Assembly (NCBI RefSeq): GCF_011801145.1
Contig: NZ_CP046172.1
Coordinates: forward strand, 5,332,001 to 5,396,000
DNA: 64,000 bases
Source: Nocardia arthritidis
GTDB taxonomy: Bacteria > Actinomycetota > Actinomycetes > Mycobacteriales > Mycobacteriaceae
Direction of reading: 5' to 3'
Below, one piece after another: positions 1 through 8,718 of the stretch. The translations under genes were made by a program, and so were the position numbers. Under the pieces are notes generated by a model. That model did no database searches. It was given only the letters and a program-made list of their open reading frames with translations, and was not told the origin of the DNA. Position 1 is the first letter of the stretch, and every line of letters begins with the position of its first letter.

Positions 1-1772
1 TGCAATCCTCGCTGCCCACCTGCGGTCTCACCTGGTACCTGCTCGCCGGCATCGGCAAGATCGAATCCGATCACGCGAGCAATGGACGCACCGACGCCGA
101 CGGCACCACCATCGGCATCATCTACGGTCCGGCACTGGACGGCACACTGCCCGGCAACGAGGTGATCAAGGCCACCGACGGTGGTTATGTGCGCGCCGTC
201 GGGCCGATGCAATTCCTGCCCGCCACCTGGTTCCAATACGCCTCCGACGGCAACGGCGACGGCCGGGCCGATCCCAACAACGTCTTCGATGCCGCCCTCG
301 GCGCGGGCAAATACCTCTGCTCCGGCGGCTCGGATCTGCGCGATCCGCAGCAGGAACTACAGGCGATTCTGCGCTACAACAACTCGATCGACTATGCGAC
401 ACAGGTGCTGAGCTGGGCCAATGCCTACCGTACCGGCGGTGTTCCGCAACGAATGCCCATCTCCCCCAACCCAACTCGGCCCGATTCCCGGCCGGGCCGA
501 AACATGCTGACGGGTGCGGGGTCGAGTATGGGCATACCCAAGTCGGCCACCCCGACGACGACCGCGCCACCGACTTCGCCGACCTCGCCGCCGAGTTCGC
601 GGACCTCGCCGCCGAGTTCCCCACCGAGTCCGCCGACCGCGACATCGACGCAGCCGCTCCAAATCCAAATCCAAATAATGATCATCATCCCCGGGCTGCC
701 GCCGATCCCCTGCGGCATCTTCTGCGTGCTGGAGCCGGATCCTGCTGACCCCTCGACCATTCCGTTGCCTACGACGACCAATCCCGGCAACTGCCAAGGA
801 CTGTGGATACCCACCTGCCCGCCTAGTACGCCGCCGAACCCGTCGACATACCAAACACCCACCGTGACAGTACAACCCACGTCACCCTGGTATCCGCCGA
901 CACCGACCACCCCACCGTGGTACACGCCGACGCCGACCACCTCTCCCGGCCCCGTACCGTCACCGACCACGCAGCCCACACCGAGTCAGCCAACCAACCC
1001 GCCACCCACACCATCCGAAACCCCCACCACGACAGCACAACCCACACCGCCACAGCCGACTACAACTGGGTCTGCTCCGAGTCAACCAAGCAGCCGGCCG
1101 CCGACGACTACCCCAGGCCAACCACCGCTCGAAACATCCACCGCGATAACGCAGAGCGATCCCACCGCGTCGACGCCTACGCCGGGCCAGCCGAGCAGCC
1201 AACCCCCAGCCGCGCCCCCACCGAATCAACCGCCACCCGAATCACCCACCGCAACAACACAACCCGTATCGCAACAGCCCGGGGAGCCCGCGCCGAGCCA
1301 ACCGGCTCCGCCAGCCGCTCCACCGGCCCCGGCATCGCCGGACAACGGACAATCCGCAACCCCGGCGACACCGACGCCCGCCCCGCCACCAACGGCGCCC
1401 GCGCAACCAACGCCGATTCAGCCGACCACGCAGCCACCGGTATCGCCAACGGATCCGGTCTCATCCCGAGTACCAACGGCGGCAACCGAACCCGCACCAC
1501 CCAGCCAACCCGCACCGCTGCCGCCGAACCAGCCCGCACCGGGCCCCGAATCGACCCCGATCGCACCGGGCCGGACCGCCGAACCCAAAGCGCCTGCGAC
1601 CGAGCCGAACTCATCGGCGCCCAGTCAACAGCCGATCGCACCGGCGCCACCGATTCCCGAACCCCGCCCATCTCGAATACCCGGCACGACAACGAAACCC
1701 GCTCCCGCAGCACCGGCCGAGCCAACCCGATCAACCGCTCCGATACCACCGCCCGATGAGCCCGAGCCGTAG
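1..1772 (+). CDS. Lytic murein transglycosylase with long Pro/Ser/Thr-rich tail (5' end missing)
   Basis: The frame is already open at base 3, so the start lies before the window; about 589 residues are visible. The first ~140 residues are a transglycosylase domain of the SLT/MltB type: GIGKIESDH carries the likely catalytic Glu, followed by GPMQFLPATW and the calcium-loop-like GNGDGRADP. This family cleaves the glycan backbone of peptidoglycan outside the membrane. From about residue 150 to the end the protein is almost wholly Pro, Ser, Thr, Ala and Gln, interrupted by a short segment with two Cys (PCGIFCVLEP, then NCQGLWIPTC). The tail probably spans or binds the cell wall. The signal peptide is expected upstream of the edge. 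The domain call is firm; the role of the tail is inference. Confidence 0.8.
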   Translation, partial: QSSLPTCGLTWYLLAGIGKIESDHASNGRTDADGTTIGIIYGPALDGTLPGNEVIKATDGGYVRAVGPMQFLPATWFQYASDGNGDGRADPNNVFDAALGAGKYLCSGGSDLRDPQQELQAILRYNNSIDYATQVLSWANAYRTGGVPQRMPISPNPTRPDSRPGRNMLTGAGSSMGIPKSATPTTTAPPTSPTSPPSSRTSPPSSPPSPPTATSTQPLQIQIQIMIIIPGLPPIPCGIFCVLEPDPADPSTIPLPTTTNPGNCQGLWIPTCPPSTPPNPSTYQTPTVTVQPTSPWYPPTPTTPPWYTPTPTTSPGPVPSPTTQPTPSQPTNPPPTPSETPTTTAQPTPPQPTTTGSAPSQPSSRPPTTTPGQPPLETSTAITQSDPTASTPTPGQPSSQPPAAPPPNQPPPESPTATTQPVSQQPGEPAPSQPAPPAAPPAPASPDNGQSATPATPTPAPPPTAPAQPTPIQPTTQPPVSPTDPVSSRVPTAATEPAPPSQPAPLPPNQPAPGPESTPIAPGRTAEPKAPATEPNSSAPSQQPIAPAPPIPEPRPSRIPGTTTKPAPAAPAEPTRSTAPIPPPDEPEP

Positions 1773-1810
1773 GTTCGCGCAACGGAACCGTAGTCCGAGA
1801 TCGACTGCCT

Positions 1811-2140
1811 ACACCAATATTTCGCAGCTCATCATGACGGAATCCCGCCAACCGATATCGGCTCGGGCAGCGGCCAACGCGGTCAGAGTCCAGCGCCAGC
1901 GGTGGCGTCGATTACTCGGCCAGTGCCCCAGCGGGCGTCGCCGGAGGCCAAGAACGCGACGATATCGCCAACCTACACGGACATTTCGCAGCTCATCAGG
2001 ACGGAAACCCGGCAACCATAGCGGCTCGGGCAGCGGCCAACGCTGTCAGAGTCCAGCGCCGCCGGTCGCGTCGATTACTCGGCCGGTGACCCAGCGGGCG
2101 TCGTCGGAAGCCAGGAATGCGACGATATCGGCGATATCCT
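1811..2140. repeat. Imperfect tandem duplication (~164 bp) of the 3' end of the SDR gene
   Basis: Two head-to-tail copies, about 1811-1975 and 1975-2140, share most bases, for example atttcgcagctcatca at 1819 and 1983. The second copy covers the last ~95 bp of the SDR gene and its downstream flank. The first is a decayed duplicate: on the minus strand it still encodes a recognisable C-terminal SDR end with its own stop near 1883. It fills the gap between the transglycosylase and the SDR gene. No inverted ends or transposase are seen, so simple tandem duplication is the likeliest origin. Confidence 0.75.
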
Positions 2141-2801
2141 CGGGCTCGCCGACCCGCCCGAGCGCGGCGAGTGACGCGGCGTGCGCGATGGCCTCGGGGT
2201 TGTCGCGCAACCATCCGGCGTTGACGTCGGTGTCGACAATGCCGGGTGCCACGGAGTTGACCGTAATGCCCTGTGGGCCCAGGTGTTTGGCGAGGTTCAT
2301 GGTGAAGTTGTCCAGGGCCGATTTGGTCGCGCCGTATGCGATGGCGTCCGGCATCGTGAGCCGGGCCGCCCCGCTCGAGATGTTGACGATCCGTCCGCCC
2401 GCGCGCAATCGCCCCAGCCCCTCCTGGACGACGAAGAACGGGGCGCGCACGTTCACCGCGAAGACGCGGTCGAAGTCGGCGGCGGTCAGCGCGGAAATAT
2501 CACCGGGGCAGCCGATTCCGGCGTTGTTGACGATGATGTCGACCGCCGCGCCGCCCGTCGCGGCGTCGAAGGCCGCCCACAGCGCGGCGGCGTCGCCGTG
2601 CTCGCCCAGCGCCGCCCGGATCGCGACGGCCTGCCCGCCATCCTTGCCGATTCGTTCGACCACCTCTTCGGCCGCCGCGCGATCGGTCGCGTAGGTGATG
2701 GCGACCACGACCCCGTCGCGCCCGAGCCGTTCGGCGATGGCCCGGCCGATCCCGCGACTCCCGCCGGTCACCAACGCCACCTTGCCATTCAGCACACCCA
2801 T
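2046..2801 (-). CDS. Short-chain dehydrogenase/reductase (SDR family)
   Basis: A 251-residue classical SDR. The start at 2801 is chosen because it is preceded by a GGAAGG ribosome-binding site. Residues 11-20 hold the NAD(P)-binding TGGSRGIG motif; NNAGIG follows near residue 90, the catalytic Ser is in NISSG, and YGATK holds the catalytic Tyr and Lys. The C-terminus ends in TGGAGL. The acidic or basic residue deciding NADH versus NADPH is not clear (AITYATDR). It is transcribed away from the TetR regulator across an 81-bp gap with two similar operator-like sites, so it is probably the regulator's target. The substrate is unknown; the combination suggests detoxification of a small carbonyl or alcohol. 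Confidence 0.9.
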   Translation of the reverse strand: MGVLNGKVALVTGGSRGIGRAIAERLGRDGVVVAITYATDRAAAEEVVERIGKDGGQAVAIRAALGEHGDAAALWAAFDAATGGAAVDIIVNNAGIGCPGDISALTAADFDRVFAVNVRAPFFVVQEGLGRLRAGGRIVNISSGAARLTMPDAIAYGATKSALDNFTMNLAKHLGPQGITVNSVAPGIVDTDVNAGWLRDNPEAIAHAASLAALGRVGEPEDIADIVAFLASDDARWVTGRVIDATGGAGL

Positions 2802-2818
2802 GGGACTACCTTCCAGAA

Positions 2819-2876
2819 TTGTTGGTCGATCAATCAATAAAGACCGTAGCAGTTGTTGATCGATCGATCTACAATT
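2819..2876. promoter_or_regulatory. Two operator-like repeats between the SDR and TetR genes
   Basis: Two similar 22-bp sites start at 2819 (ttgttggtcgatcaatcaat) and 2853 (ttgttgatcgatcgatct, then acaa). They are spaced 34 bp apart and contain the palindromic core gatcgatcgatc or a close variant. The second lies just before the TetR start codon and the first just before the SDR start. This is typical of TetR autorepression together with control of the divergent gene. Binding is inferred from position and symmetry. Confidence 0.6.
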
Positions 2877-2882
2877 GGGAAT

Positions 2883-3482
2883 GTGACAGCTACGACACGG
2901 GGACGCCCGCGCACATTCGATCGAGACGAGGCCCTGGCCATCGCGATGCGGCTGTTCTGGCAGCACGGCTATCACGCCACCTCGCTCAGCGAGCTGACCG
3001 AGGCCATGGGCATTCGCTCCGCGAGCCTGTACAAGGCGTTCGGCGACAAGGCGTCGCTGTTCCGCGCGGTCGTCGACGCGTACGCCGCGCTGCCGACCGC
3101 GGACTTCGCCCGCCGGGCCCTGGACGAAGAACCTTCCGCCCGAACCGCATTCGAGCGAATACTGCGTAAGGCGGCGGACAATTACACGGATCCGGCGCAT
3201 CCGCCCGGCTGTCTGGTGATCACCGCGGCGACCAACATCACCGAGGCGGACGCGGATATCGAGGCATTCCTGCGCGGGCTGCGCGCACAGAACCTGGAAA
3301 CCTTCCGCGCGCGCCTCGCCGCCGCGCAGCGCGCGGGCGAGCTGCCACCGGACGCCGACACCGCGGCGCTGGCCGACTATTTCGCCGTCGTCATCCAGGG
3401 CATGTCGCAGCGGGCCCGCGACGGCGCCGATGCCGCCGCGCTCGGCCGCGTCGCCCAGCTCGCTATTACCGTATGGCCTTGA
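2883..3482 (+). CDS. TetR/AcrR-family transcriptional repressor
   Basis: 199 residues from the GTG at 2883; the native N-terminus VTATTRGRPRTF is typical of the family. The N-terminal helix-turn-helix covers residues ~10-55 (HGYHATSLSELTEAMGI, then SLYKAFGDK). The remainder is a TetR ligand-binding domain with the segment PPGCLVITAA, common in the YcdC/AcrR-type subgroup. It is divergent from the SDR gene and sits beside two operator-like repeats. The inferred role is ligand-released repression of itself and the SDR gene. The inducer cannot be told from sequence. Confidence 0.88.
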   Translation: MTATTRGRPRTFDRDEALAIAMRLFWQHGYHATSLSELTEAMGIRSASLYKAFGDKASLFRAVVDAYAALPTADFARRALDEEPSARTAFERILRKAADNYTDPAHPPGCLVITAATNITEADADIEAFLRGLRAQNLETFRARLAAAQRAGELPPDADTAALADYFAVVIQGMSQRARDGADAAALGRVAQLAITVWP

Positions 3483-3500
3483 CGCACAACGGTATTCGGG

Positions 3501-4190
3501 TCAGCAGCTGAATGCGTACGTGGTGCCTGCGGATTTCGCGACGCCGCTGCGCACATCCATCACGACAATCGTCGCGGTTTTGTTCCGCGGCAGATCGCAA
3601 CGGACGTCGGCCAATTGCTGCGGCCCGAGCGCGCCGTGCCCGTCGGCCTGCCGCTCGCCGAGTTGCCGCGGGTTGCCGGTATTCACTCCCGCGGCGTAGA
3701 AGATGACCTTGCCGCCCGCGGTCAGGCCCGTTGCGCCGTCGAGGAAAATGGTTCCGCCCGTGAGGGTCAACTCCGTCCGCACGTGCACGCCGCCCGCGGG
3801 CAGTTGGGTCGGATCGGCCAAATGCGTTACGCCCTCGGCATTCTGGGCGGTGGCCCGGTCGCGGCGGGATGGATCGGCGCATACGTGATCGGACGGCCGG
3901 GTCTCCCGCCACACGAAGCCCGGCAGGCAGGTGTCCGGACCGTAGGCACCGCCGTTCGGCGAGCGATGCGAGGGGCCCTGGACGTTTTCGGAGTGCGCGA
4001 TGTCGCGGTCGCCGGGGGTGACACAGACCTGGTCGCCGTCGTACGCCTCGCGCCATACGAATCCCTGCGCACAGGTGTACGGGCCGTACGGCAGCGCGGA
4101 GGCCGGGGCGCCCGGCAGCAGCGCGACCGATCCGGCGAGCGCGGCGAAACCGATGGCGACGGGTGCGTAGCGGCGCACGGGTGCGAGCAT
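3501..4190 (-). CDS. Secreted protein with two CxxGFVWRE-type repeats
   Basis: 229 residues. The N-terminus (basic start, hydrophobic run AIGFAALAGSVALLPG, then APASA) is a signal peptide, so the mature protein is exported. Two similar ~45-residue repeats follow: YGPYTCAQGFVWREA...DQVCVTPGDR and YGPDTCLPGFVWRET...DHVCADPSRR, each with a Cys pair likely to form a disulfide. The C-terminal ~100 residues contain hydrophobic beta-like strands and a final Cys pair (VRCDLP and the C-terminal FSC). I do not recognise an enzymatic domain. The stop codon lies 18 bp from the convergent TetR stop. Function unknown. Confidence 0.8.
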   Translation of the reverse strand: MLAPVRRYAPVAIGFAALAGSVALLPGAPASALPYGPYTCAQGFVWREAYDGDQVCVTPGDRDIAHSENVQGPSHRSPNGGAYGPDTCLPGFVWRETRPSDHVCADPSRRDRATAQNAEGVTHLADPTQLPAGGVHVRTELTLTGGTIFLDGATGLTAGGKVIFYAAGVNTGNPRQLGERQADGHGALGPQQLADVRCDLPRNKTATIVVMDVRSGVAKSAGTTYAFSC

Positions 4191-4261
4191 TTCGGATCCT
4201 TTCGAAGAGGGTTCAGCCGAATTCGACTGCGACCACTGTGCGGAAAGGACCCAACGGGGTT

Positions 4262-5386
4262 CTAAGCGCCGGCCAACGGCGCGACGTGCAGCGTCAGCTC
4301 GCTGTCACCAATTCTGATCACATCGCCGTCGGCCAGCGCGGCGCTATCGACGATGCGCACGCCGTTCACCCGAATGCCATTGACCGACAACAGATCTCGA
4401 ATAACATAAGTCACGCCGTCGAATACGATCACCGCGTGTTTGCGGCTCACCTTACCGTAGTCGAGCACGATATCGTTCTCCGGCGATCGCCCGATCTTCG
4501 TCCGCGGCCCGCACAGCGGATAGGTATGTCCGCGGCTGTCGCGCAGCACCGCGGCGCGGACCGGAATCGACTGCTCGACAACCGTATCGCTGCCGTCCGA
4601 TGCGGTCGCCGCCCGGACGATCAGCGGCTCCTGCCGCAGGATCCGCCCCTCCAACTGCTGAATCGACGGGCTCGGATCGATGCCGAGTTCACCGGCCAGC
4701 GTCGCGCGCAGCCTGCGCGCCGCCTCCAGCGCGTCGGACTGCCTGCCGTTCAGGTACAACGCCGTGATCAATTGCTTCCAAAGGCGTTCGCGCAGTGGGT
4801 ATTCGCCCACCAGCACGGTCAATTCCGCGACCACGGCGTCGACCCGGTCGCGGGCCAGGTCGGCCGCGGCGCGCGCTTCGATGGCGCCGATGCGTTCGTC
4901 GTCCAGCGCGGTGGCGTACACCTGTGCGAACTCGAATCCGCGCAGATCGGCCAGCGCGGGCCCGCGCCATTCGCGCAAAGCCTCGGTGACCGCGGCGCTG
5001 GCCGCGTCGAAGCGACCCTCCGCGAGCGCACGCAGCCCGCGCTCCTTGCCCGCACGGAACCGGTCCACGTCGCAGGCCGCGGCGGCCACCGAAATCCGGT
5101 AGCCGGCACCGATCTGGGAGAGTACGGCACGTGCGTCGAAACCCGCGTCGCGCAAGGGTTTTCGCAGATTGGACACGATGGTGTGCAGGCTCACCCTGGC
5201 GTCCGGCGGCGGATTGTCCGCCCACACCGCGCGGGTCAGGGATTCCACCGCGACCGGCCGGTTCGCGTTGAGCACCAAATACGCCAGGGTCGCACGCTGT
5301 TTCGGCCCGCCGAGCGGGCGGTCCACGCCGTCGATGGTCAGTTGCACCGGACCGAGGATCCCGAACCGCACCCGCGCATCCGACAT
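4262..5386 (-). CDS. EmbR-like SARP regulator with C-terminal FHA domain
   Basis: 374 residues, close to the length of mycobacterial EmbR. Domain order: OmpR/SARP-type winged helix (1-95; FGILGPVQL, PKQRATLAYLVLNANRPV), bacterial transcriptional activation domain (~97-245; CDVDRFRAG, LREWRGPAL, ELGIDPSPSIQ), and an FHA domain (~285-370; TKIGRSPENDIVL, VSRKHAVIV, NGIRVNG). The FHA GRS, SRKH and NG motifs are intact, so it should bind phosphothreonine. In mycobacteria EmbR is phosphorylated by the Ser/Thr kinase PknH. No kinase or emb gene is in the window, so the target here is unknown. The family call is strong; equivalence to EmbR is inference. Confidence 0.9.
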   Translation of the reverse strand: MSDARVRFGILGPVQLTIDGVDRPLGGPKQRATLAYLVLNANRPVAVESLTRAVWADNPPPDARVSLHTIVSNLRKPLRDAGFDARAVLSQIGAGYRISVAAAACDVDRFRAGKERGLRALAEGRFDAASAAVTEALREWRGPALADLRGFEFAQVYATALDDERIGAIEARAAADLARDRVDAVVAELTVLVGEYPLRERLWKQLITALYLNGRQSDALEAARRLRATLAGELGIDPSPSIQQLEGRILRQEPLIVRAATASDGSDTVVEQSIPVRAAVLRDSRGHTYPLCGPRTKIGRSPENDIVLDYGKVSRKHAVIVFDGVTYVIRDLLSVNGIRVNGVRIVDSAALADGDVIRIGDSELTLHVAPLAGA

Positions 5387-5459
5387 CGAAATATGATAGA
5401 TCCGTCCGCCGCGATCCCGTTGTGCGGCACGGGTTCCTACCGCTCGGTCCGGTTGCGCG

Positions 5460-5666
5460 CTACTTCGTGCCGGTGGAGCCGCTGGACGACAGCGAGCTCA
5501 GCAGGCAGTCCCAGTGCGGGGCGCCACCCGGGCACCCCGGATTCGCCACCGGCCCAGGCTGTTCGGCGGCAGGCTCCAGCGGAATGGCCGAGGCGGGTAC
5601 GGCGGCGGCCAGTGGCGCGGTGAGTATCGCGCCGATCAGGATGCCGGCGCCGAGGCGGCTACGCAT
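5460..5666 (-). CDS. Small secreted protein of unknown function
   Basis: 68 residues from ATG 5666. A typical signal peptide (MRSRLGAGILIGAILTAPLA, cleavage after the nearby ASA) precedes a short mature part of ~40 residues with two Cys (NPGCPGGAPHWDC). Such short exported peptides are common in nocardiae and mycobacteria. It is minus strand like the EmbR-like gene just downstream, 73 bp away. No domain is recognisable. Confidence 0.6.
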   Translation of the reverse strand: MRSRLGAGILIGAILTAPLAAAVPASAIPLEPAAEQPGPVANPGCPGGAPHWDCLLSSLSSSGSTGTK

Positions 5667-5844
5667 AGGATTTTTCCTTCCTATCGAGTGAAACTGTCCA
5701 CGGCACGGTATCGACGCGGCCATCCCGCTGCCAGACCGTGGAATTCCTGCCCGGTAAACATGGGGCTACCGAACGGCCGCATCGTCGTCGCGTGCGACAG
5801 CGGCACCCGCACTTCTGAATTACCGTGCGGCGCAGATCAGTCTG

Positions 5845-7002
5845 TTACTCCGTCCGCGCATGCGCACGATCGAGGTGGCCGCGCGCCTGCTTCCAGTGTC
5901 GGGCGATGCGCCGGAGCGCACGGGTTTCGTCGACGATGTCGCGACCGGCCGCCGACTGATACAGCCGCAGGTATGGGCCAGGGGTGACACCACTTGCCTT
6001 GCGCCGCAAGGCAAGTGCGATCTGCACCGCCGCGGCGAGATCGGCGGGCAGCTCCCGTGGCGCTGGTGCGGCGAAGCGACCGAGCACGAGTAGCGAATCG
6101 CGGATTTCCACCGTCATCCGGTGCAGGCGCCGCCGCACGTCCGTCCCGGGATCGGCTGGCGACGGCGGTATCTCGACACATACCGCGACCAGGTCGCGCC
6201 ACATCGGCGTCAACCACCGCACCGTTCGGGATGCCGAATCGACGCCGAACACCCGCGCGATCTCGGTGCCGACCCGGGCGCCGAGTGCCAGCGAACCCAA
6301 ACCATCCATATAGACGAAGGTCATCTCGTCGGCCCGCAGCCGGAATTCGACGAAGGCGCGCCCGGTGCCCGTCGCCGCGCACACCGCGCCCGCGAAAACC
6401 GAGGCCGCCTCCTCTACCGAGCATCCGCCGACTATCAGGATCAAACCGTAGGTCAGCACGTGTGCGGGTCGCAGCCGCCCAGCGCGCAGTTCCCGGACGC
6501 CGACCGCGATCGCCAGCCAACCGACACCGCCGATCCAGGCCGTGAACAGGGCATAGTAGGCGACGGTCCGCCAGTCCTCGGTGCGATCGATGTACTGCCC
6601 GATGGCGCGGGCACGCGCACCGGCCAACAGCATCAGCACCATCGATACGACCGCCGCGCACCACACTGTCAGCCGCATGCGCCGGTAGCGCTCGCCCGTC
6701 TGATCCGACCAGCGCCGCGACCACGATTGCGCGAGAACCATCAGCGGCGCGAATGCCGCGACGATGAATACGGTGCCCAGTTGCCTGGTGAACCCGATGT
6801 CGAGCAGCCCGGCATCGGCGAGCGCGGTCTGTACCGGCCTCTCCCGCAACAGGTCGGCGAGCACCGCGCACAACTGGGCGTAGGTCAATTGGCGCTCGCC
6901 GGAATGGAACCGGCCGTGCAACCAGGTGAGCCGCAGCACGGTTACGGTCGCGGTGAATCCGATGATCAGCCAGGCGATGGGCTCCGGCGCCGACGAGGTC
7001 AC
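5845..7002 (-). CDS. Multi-spanning membrane protein, MAB_1171c-like putative transporter
   Basis: 385 residues from a GTG at 7002 that overlaps the stop of the upstream peptidase gene (GTGA), so the two are coupled. The first ~230 residues hold about six hydrophobic segments (EPIAWLIIGFTATVTVL, LGTVFIVAAFAPLMVLA, LTVWCAAVVSMVLMLLAG, VAYYALFTAWIGGVGWLAIA, VLTYGLILIVGG). The last ~150 residues are a soluble, helix-rich cytoplasmic domain. In many actinobacteria proteins of this type sit directly beside an ImmA/IrrE-type peptidase, as here. The transporter label is a family name; no substrate is known. Confidence 0.75.
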   Translation of the reverse strand: MTSSAPEPIAWLIIGFTATVTVLRLTWLHGRFHSGERQLTYAQLCAVLADLLRERPVQTALADAGLLDIGFTRQLGTVFIVAAFAPLMVLAQSWSRRWSDQTGERYRRMRLTVWCAAVVSMVLMLLAGARARAIGQYIDRTEDWRTVAYYALFTAWIGGVGWLAIAVGVRELRAGRLRPAHVLTYGLILIVGGCSVEEAASVFAGAVCAATGTGRAFVEFRLRADEMTFVYMDGLGSLALGARVGTEIARVFGVDSASRTVRWLTPMWRDLVAVCVEIPPSPADPGTDVRRRLHRMTVEIRDSLLVLGRFAAPAPRELPADLAAAVQIALALRRKASGVTPGPYLRLYQSAAGRDIVDETRALRRIARHWKQARGHLDRAHARTE

Positions 7003-7481
7003 CCCTGGTCGCCCCAGAACGAACGCATCGGCCACGACGACCGCCACCGCGAGATTCCGGTCAGCAGCAGATCCGCGAACAGCTCCGCCTCGGCCTCCTG
7101 ATCGTCGGCGAATTCGCCGCGCCCGAGCACTCGCCGGATCAGCGCCGGATCGATATTCGGCAGCAGCCGCCGGATACCGCTCGAATCCCCGGCCCCGCCG
7201 CCGTGGCCGAGCACCATATGTCCGGTCTCGTGCGCGACGATGTGGTCGATGTGAAATTCAGTAGTGCCCGGGTAGTACGCGATCACATCGCTATCCGCGC
7301 ACTCCAGCCACAGCCCGCACAGCGATCCGTCCCCCGTTTCGAAGCCGATCGCCGCGAGCTTGATCGGCCGCCCGCGCCACCGCCCGAGCGCACTCAGGAA
7401 TTCGGCCCGGTCCCATGGCGAAGGGACCAGTCGCAGCACCGTTTCGCGCGCCGCCATGACGCGCCGCATCGAGTCTTCCAT
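6999..7481 (-). CDS. ImmA/IrrE-family zinc metallopeptidase
   Basis: About 160 residues. The motif HIVAHETGHMVLGH contains HExxH with a third His downstream, the zinc site of the ImmA/IrrE (M78-like) family. These peptidases usually cleave a partner repressor to trigger a response. The start at 7481 is preferred because a G-rich Shine-Dalgarno-like stretch precedes it; 7469 and 7493 are alternatives. No XRE repressor gene lies beside it. The coupled partner is the membrane protein encoded immediately downstream with overlapping stop/start codons, suggesting a membrane signal controls the peptidase. The substrate is unknown. Confidence 0.82.
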   Translation of the reverse strand: MEDSMRRVMAARETVLRLVPSPWDRAEFLSALGRWRGRPIKLAAIGFETGDGSLCGLWLECADSDVIAYYPGTTEFHIDHIVAHETGHMVLGHGGGAGDSSGIRRLLPNIDPALIRRVLGRGEFADDQEAEAELFADLLLTGISRWRSSWPMRSFWGDQG

Positions 7482-7594
7482 CAGAACCCCCACCGACTCA
7501 GCTCTGCCGAATACGTTACGGGACTCCGCAGTTCGTGTCCGCAACGCGGTTCACGTCCGCGGGTTCGGGCCGCCGCCGACGGCCCGCGCCGAAG

Positions 7595-8044
7595 TCAGTG
7601 CTTGGGTCGTGCGAGGTCGGCGAGCGCACCGAATACCGCTTCCAGTACCCGCGCCGTTCGCGCTATGGCGGTGCGCACGGTGCGCCGCGGCGTCGGGAAC
7701 ACCACCGCGGCGGTCCCGCCGACCGCGGACAGGGCCAGGGCGATGCCGCCTGCCGCGGTTTCGGCGCCGATCAGCAGCAGAAAGGCCACGAACAGCAGCG
7801 ACAGCGTCAGCACCCCCATCAGCAGCCAAGCGGCGATCCGGAACACCTCCGCGCTCGGGGAGGCGGTCATCGGCAGGGCGCCCGGCAGCGAGACCATGCC
7901 GCCGTGTACCTGTTCGGCGTCGGCCGTAGCGGGTTCCGGATCGGCACGCCCCGGTGACGCGCCCACCGCCTCGCTCGGCGATTCGGCCTGCGGCGTATTC
8001 GCGATCGGATGCTCCTGGTCGAAACCGTGAACATGCGACGTCAT
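7595..8044 (-). CDS. Small membrane protein of unknown function
   Basis: 149 residues from ATG 8044, with AAAGGA about 12 bases upstream. The N-terminal ~70 residues are hydrophilic and rich in Glu, Ala and Pro. Two adjacent hydrophobic segments follow (IAAWLLMGVLTLSLLFVAFL and GGIALALSAVGGTAAVVF), giving a hairpin in the membrane, then a basic/amphipathic C-terminal helix. It lies 113 bp upstream of the peptidase/membrane pair on the same strand. No conserved domain recognised. Confidence 0.6.
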   Translation of the reverse strand: MTSHVHGFDQEHPIANTPQAESPSEAVGASPGRADPEPATADAEQVHGGMVSLPGALPMTASPSAEVFRIAAWLLMGVLTLSLLFVAFLLLIGAETAAGGIALALSAVGGTAAVVFPTPRRTVRTAIARTARVLEAVFGALADLARPKH

Positions 8045-8718
8045 TGGTTGCGAATTCCTTTCGTGGGTAAGGCGCGAATGCCGGTCGGCCGATTCCGGAT
8101 TCGCGATTCCCGCCGACAAACGGGGACGGCATCGATCTTAAGCGCAATCCACCCCATCGGCGCAATCGCCGAATCGTCTGAGAAACAGCAATTTCCGGGG
8201 GCCGCCATCGAAACCTCTCGACACGCCATTTCCAAGACCGTTCCAACAGTTGAACCAGTTGCACGTCACCGGATTCCAACGTCCCGGTTCCACAGGTGCA
8301 AACAGCGCTTTACCTGCACCGATCCGCAGACCATCCGCGTGCCCCGACCGTTTGGATGGATACACCGCATCCCATCGTCTCTCGTCGCCGATTCCGGCCC
8401 AGGCTCGTCCGGCCAACGCCCAAGAGCGCCCCTGTCGGCCATCGCGAGACGATCTCGGAATCAATTACGCGCCCACGCAATCAGGGAAATACGAAAAGGA
8501 ATTAGAGTCGTAAATAAAGAATCAATCGGAAAACAATCAGCGGGCGCACCGAGCGATATACCCGGAACCGCTCGGCAGCGGCGGCTGTTCGGCGTGCAGC
8601 CATCGACGTCGAGTTCCGTCACCGGACGCATCGGCCGAGCCGGGCGTGCATCTCGCGCCGGAGCCCGGCCGCCAGGCCCTGTGTGAAGTCAAGCGCTGGA
8701 TGGGACTCGACACCGGGC
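8045..8718. other. 674-bp non-coding stretch with a local AT-rich patch
   Basis: No open frame here looks like a real gene: candidates lack ribosome-binding sites and have Arg/Pro/Ser-rich shadow composition. A patch at about 8480-8545 is clearly richer in A and T than its surroundings (aaataaagaatcaatcgg is typical), which could be a promoter or a binding region for a nucleoid protein such as Lsr2. Confidence 0.5.

Noticed and set aside
2802..3200. N-terminal extension of the SDR frame to 3200
   Set aside because: It runs through the TetR gene and both operator-like repeats; the ATG at 2801 has a clear GGAAGG site and begins the canonical SDR N-terminus.
8009..8686. 225-codon plus-strand open frame in the 8.0-8.7 kb gap
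   Set aside because: No ribosome-binding site, no domain, Arg/Ser/Pro-rich, and its beginning overlaps the membrane-protein gene on the other strand.
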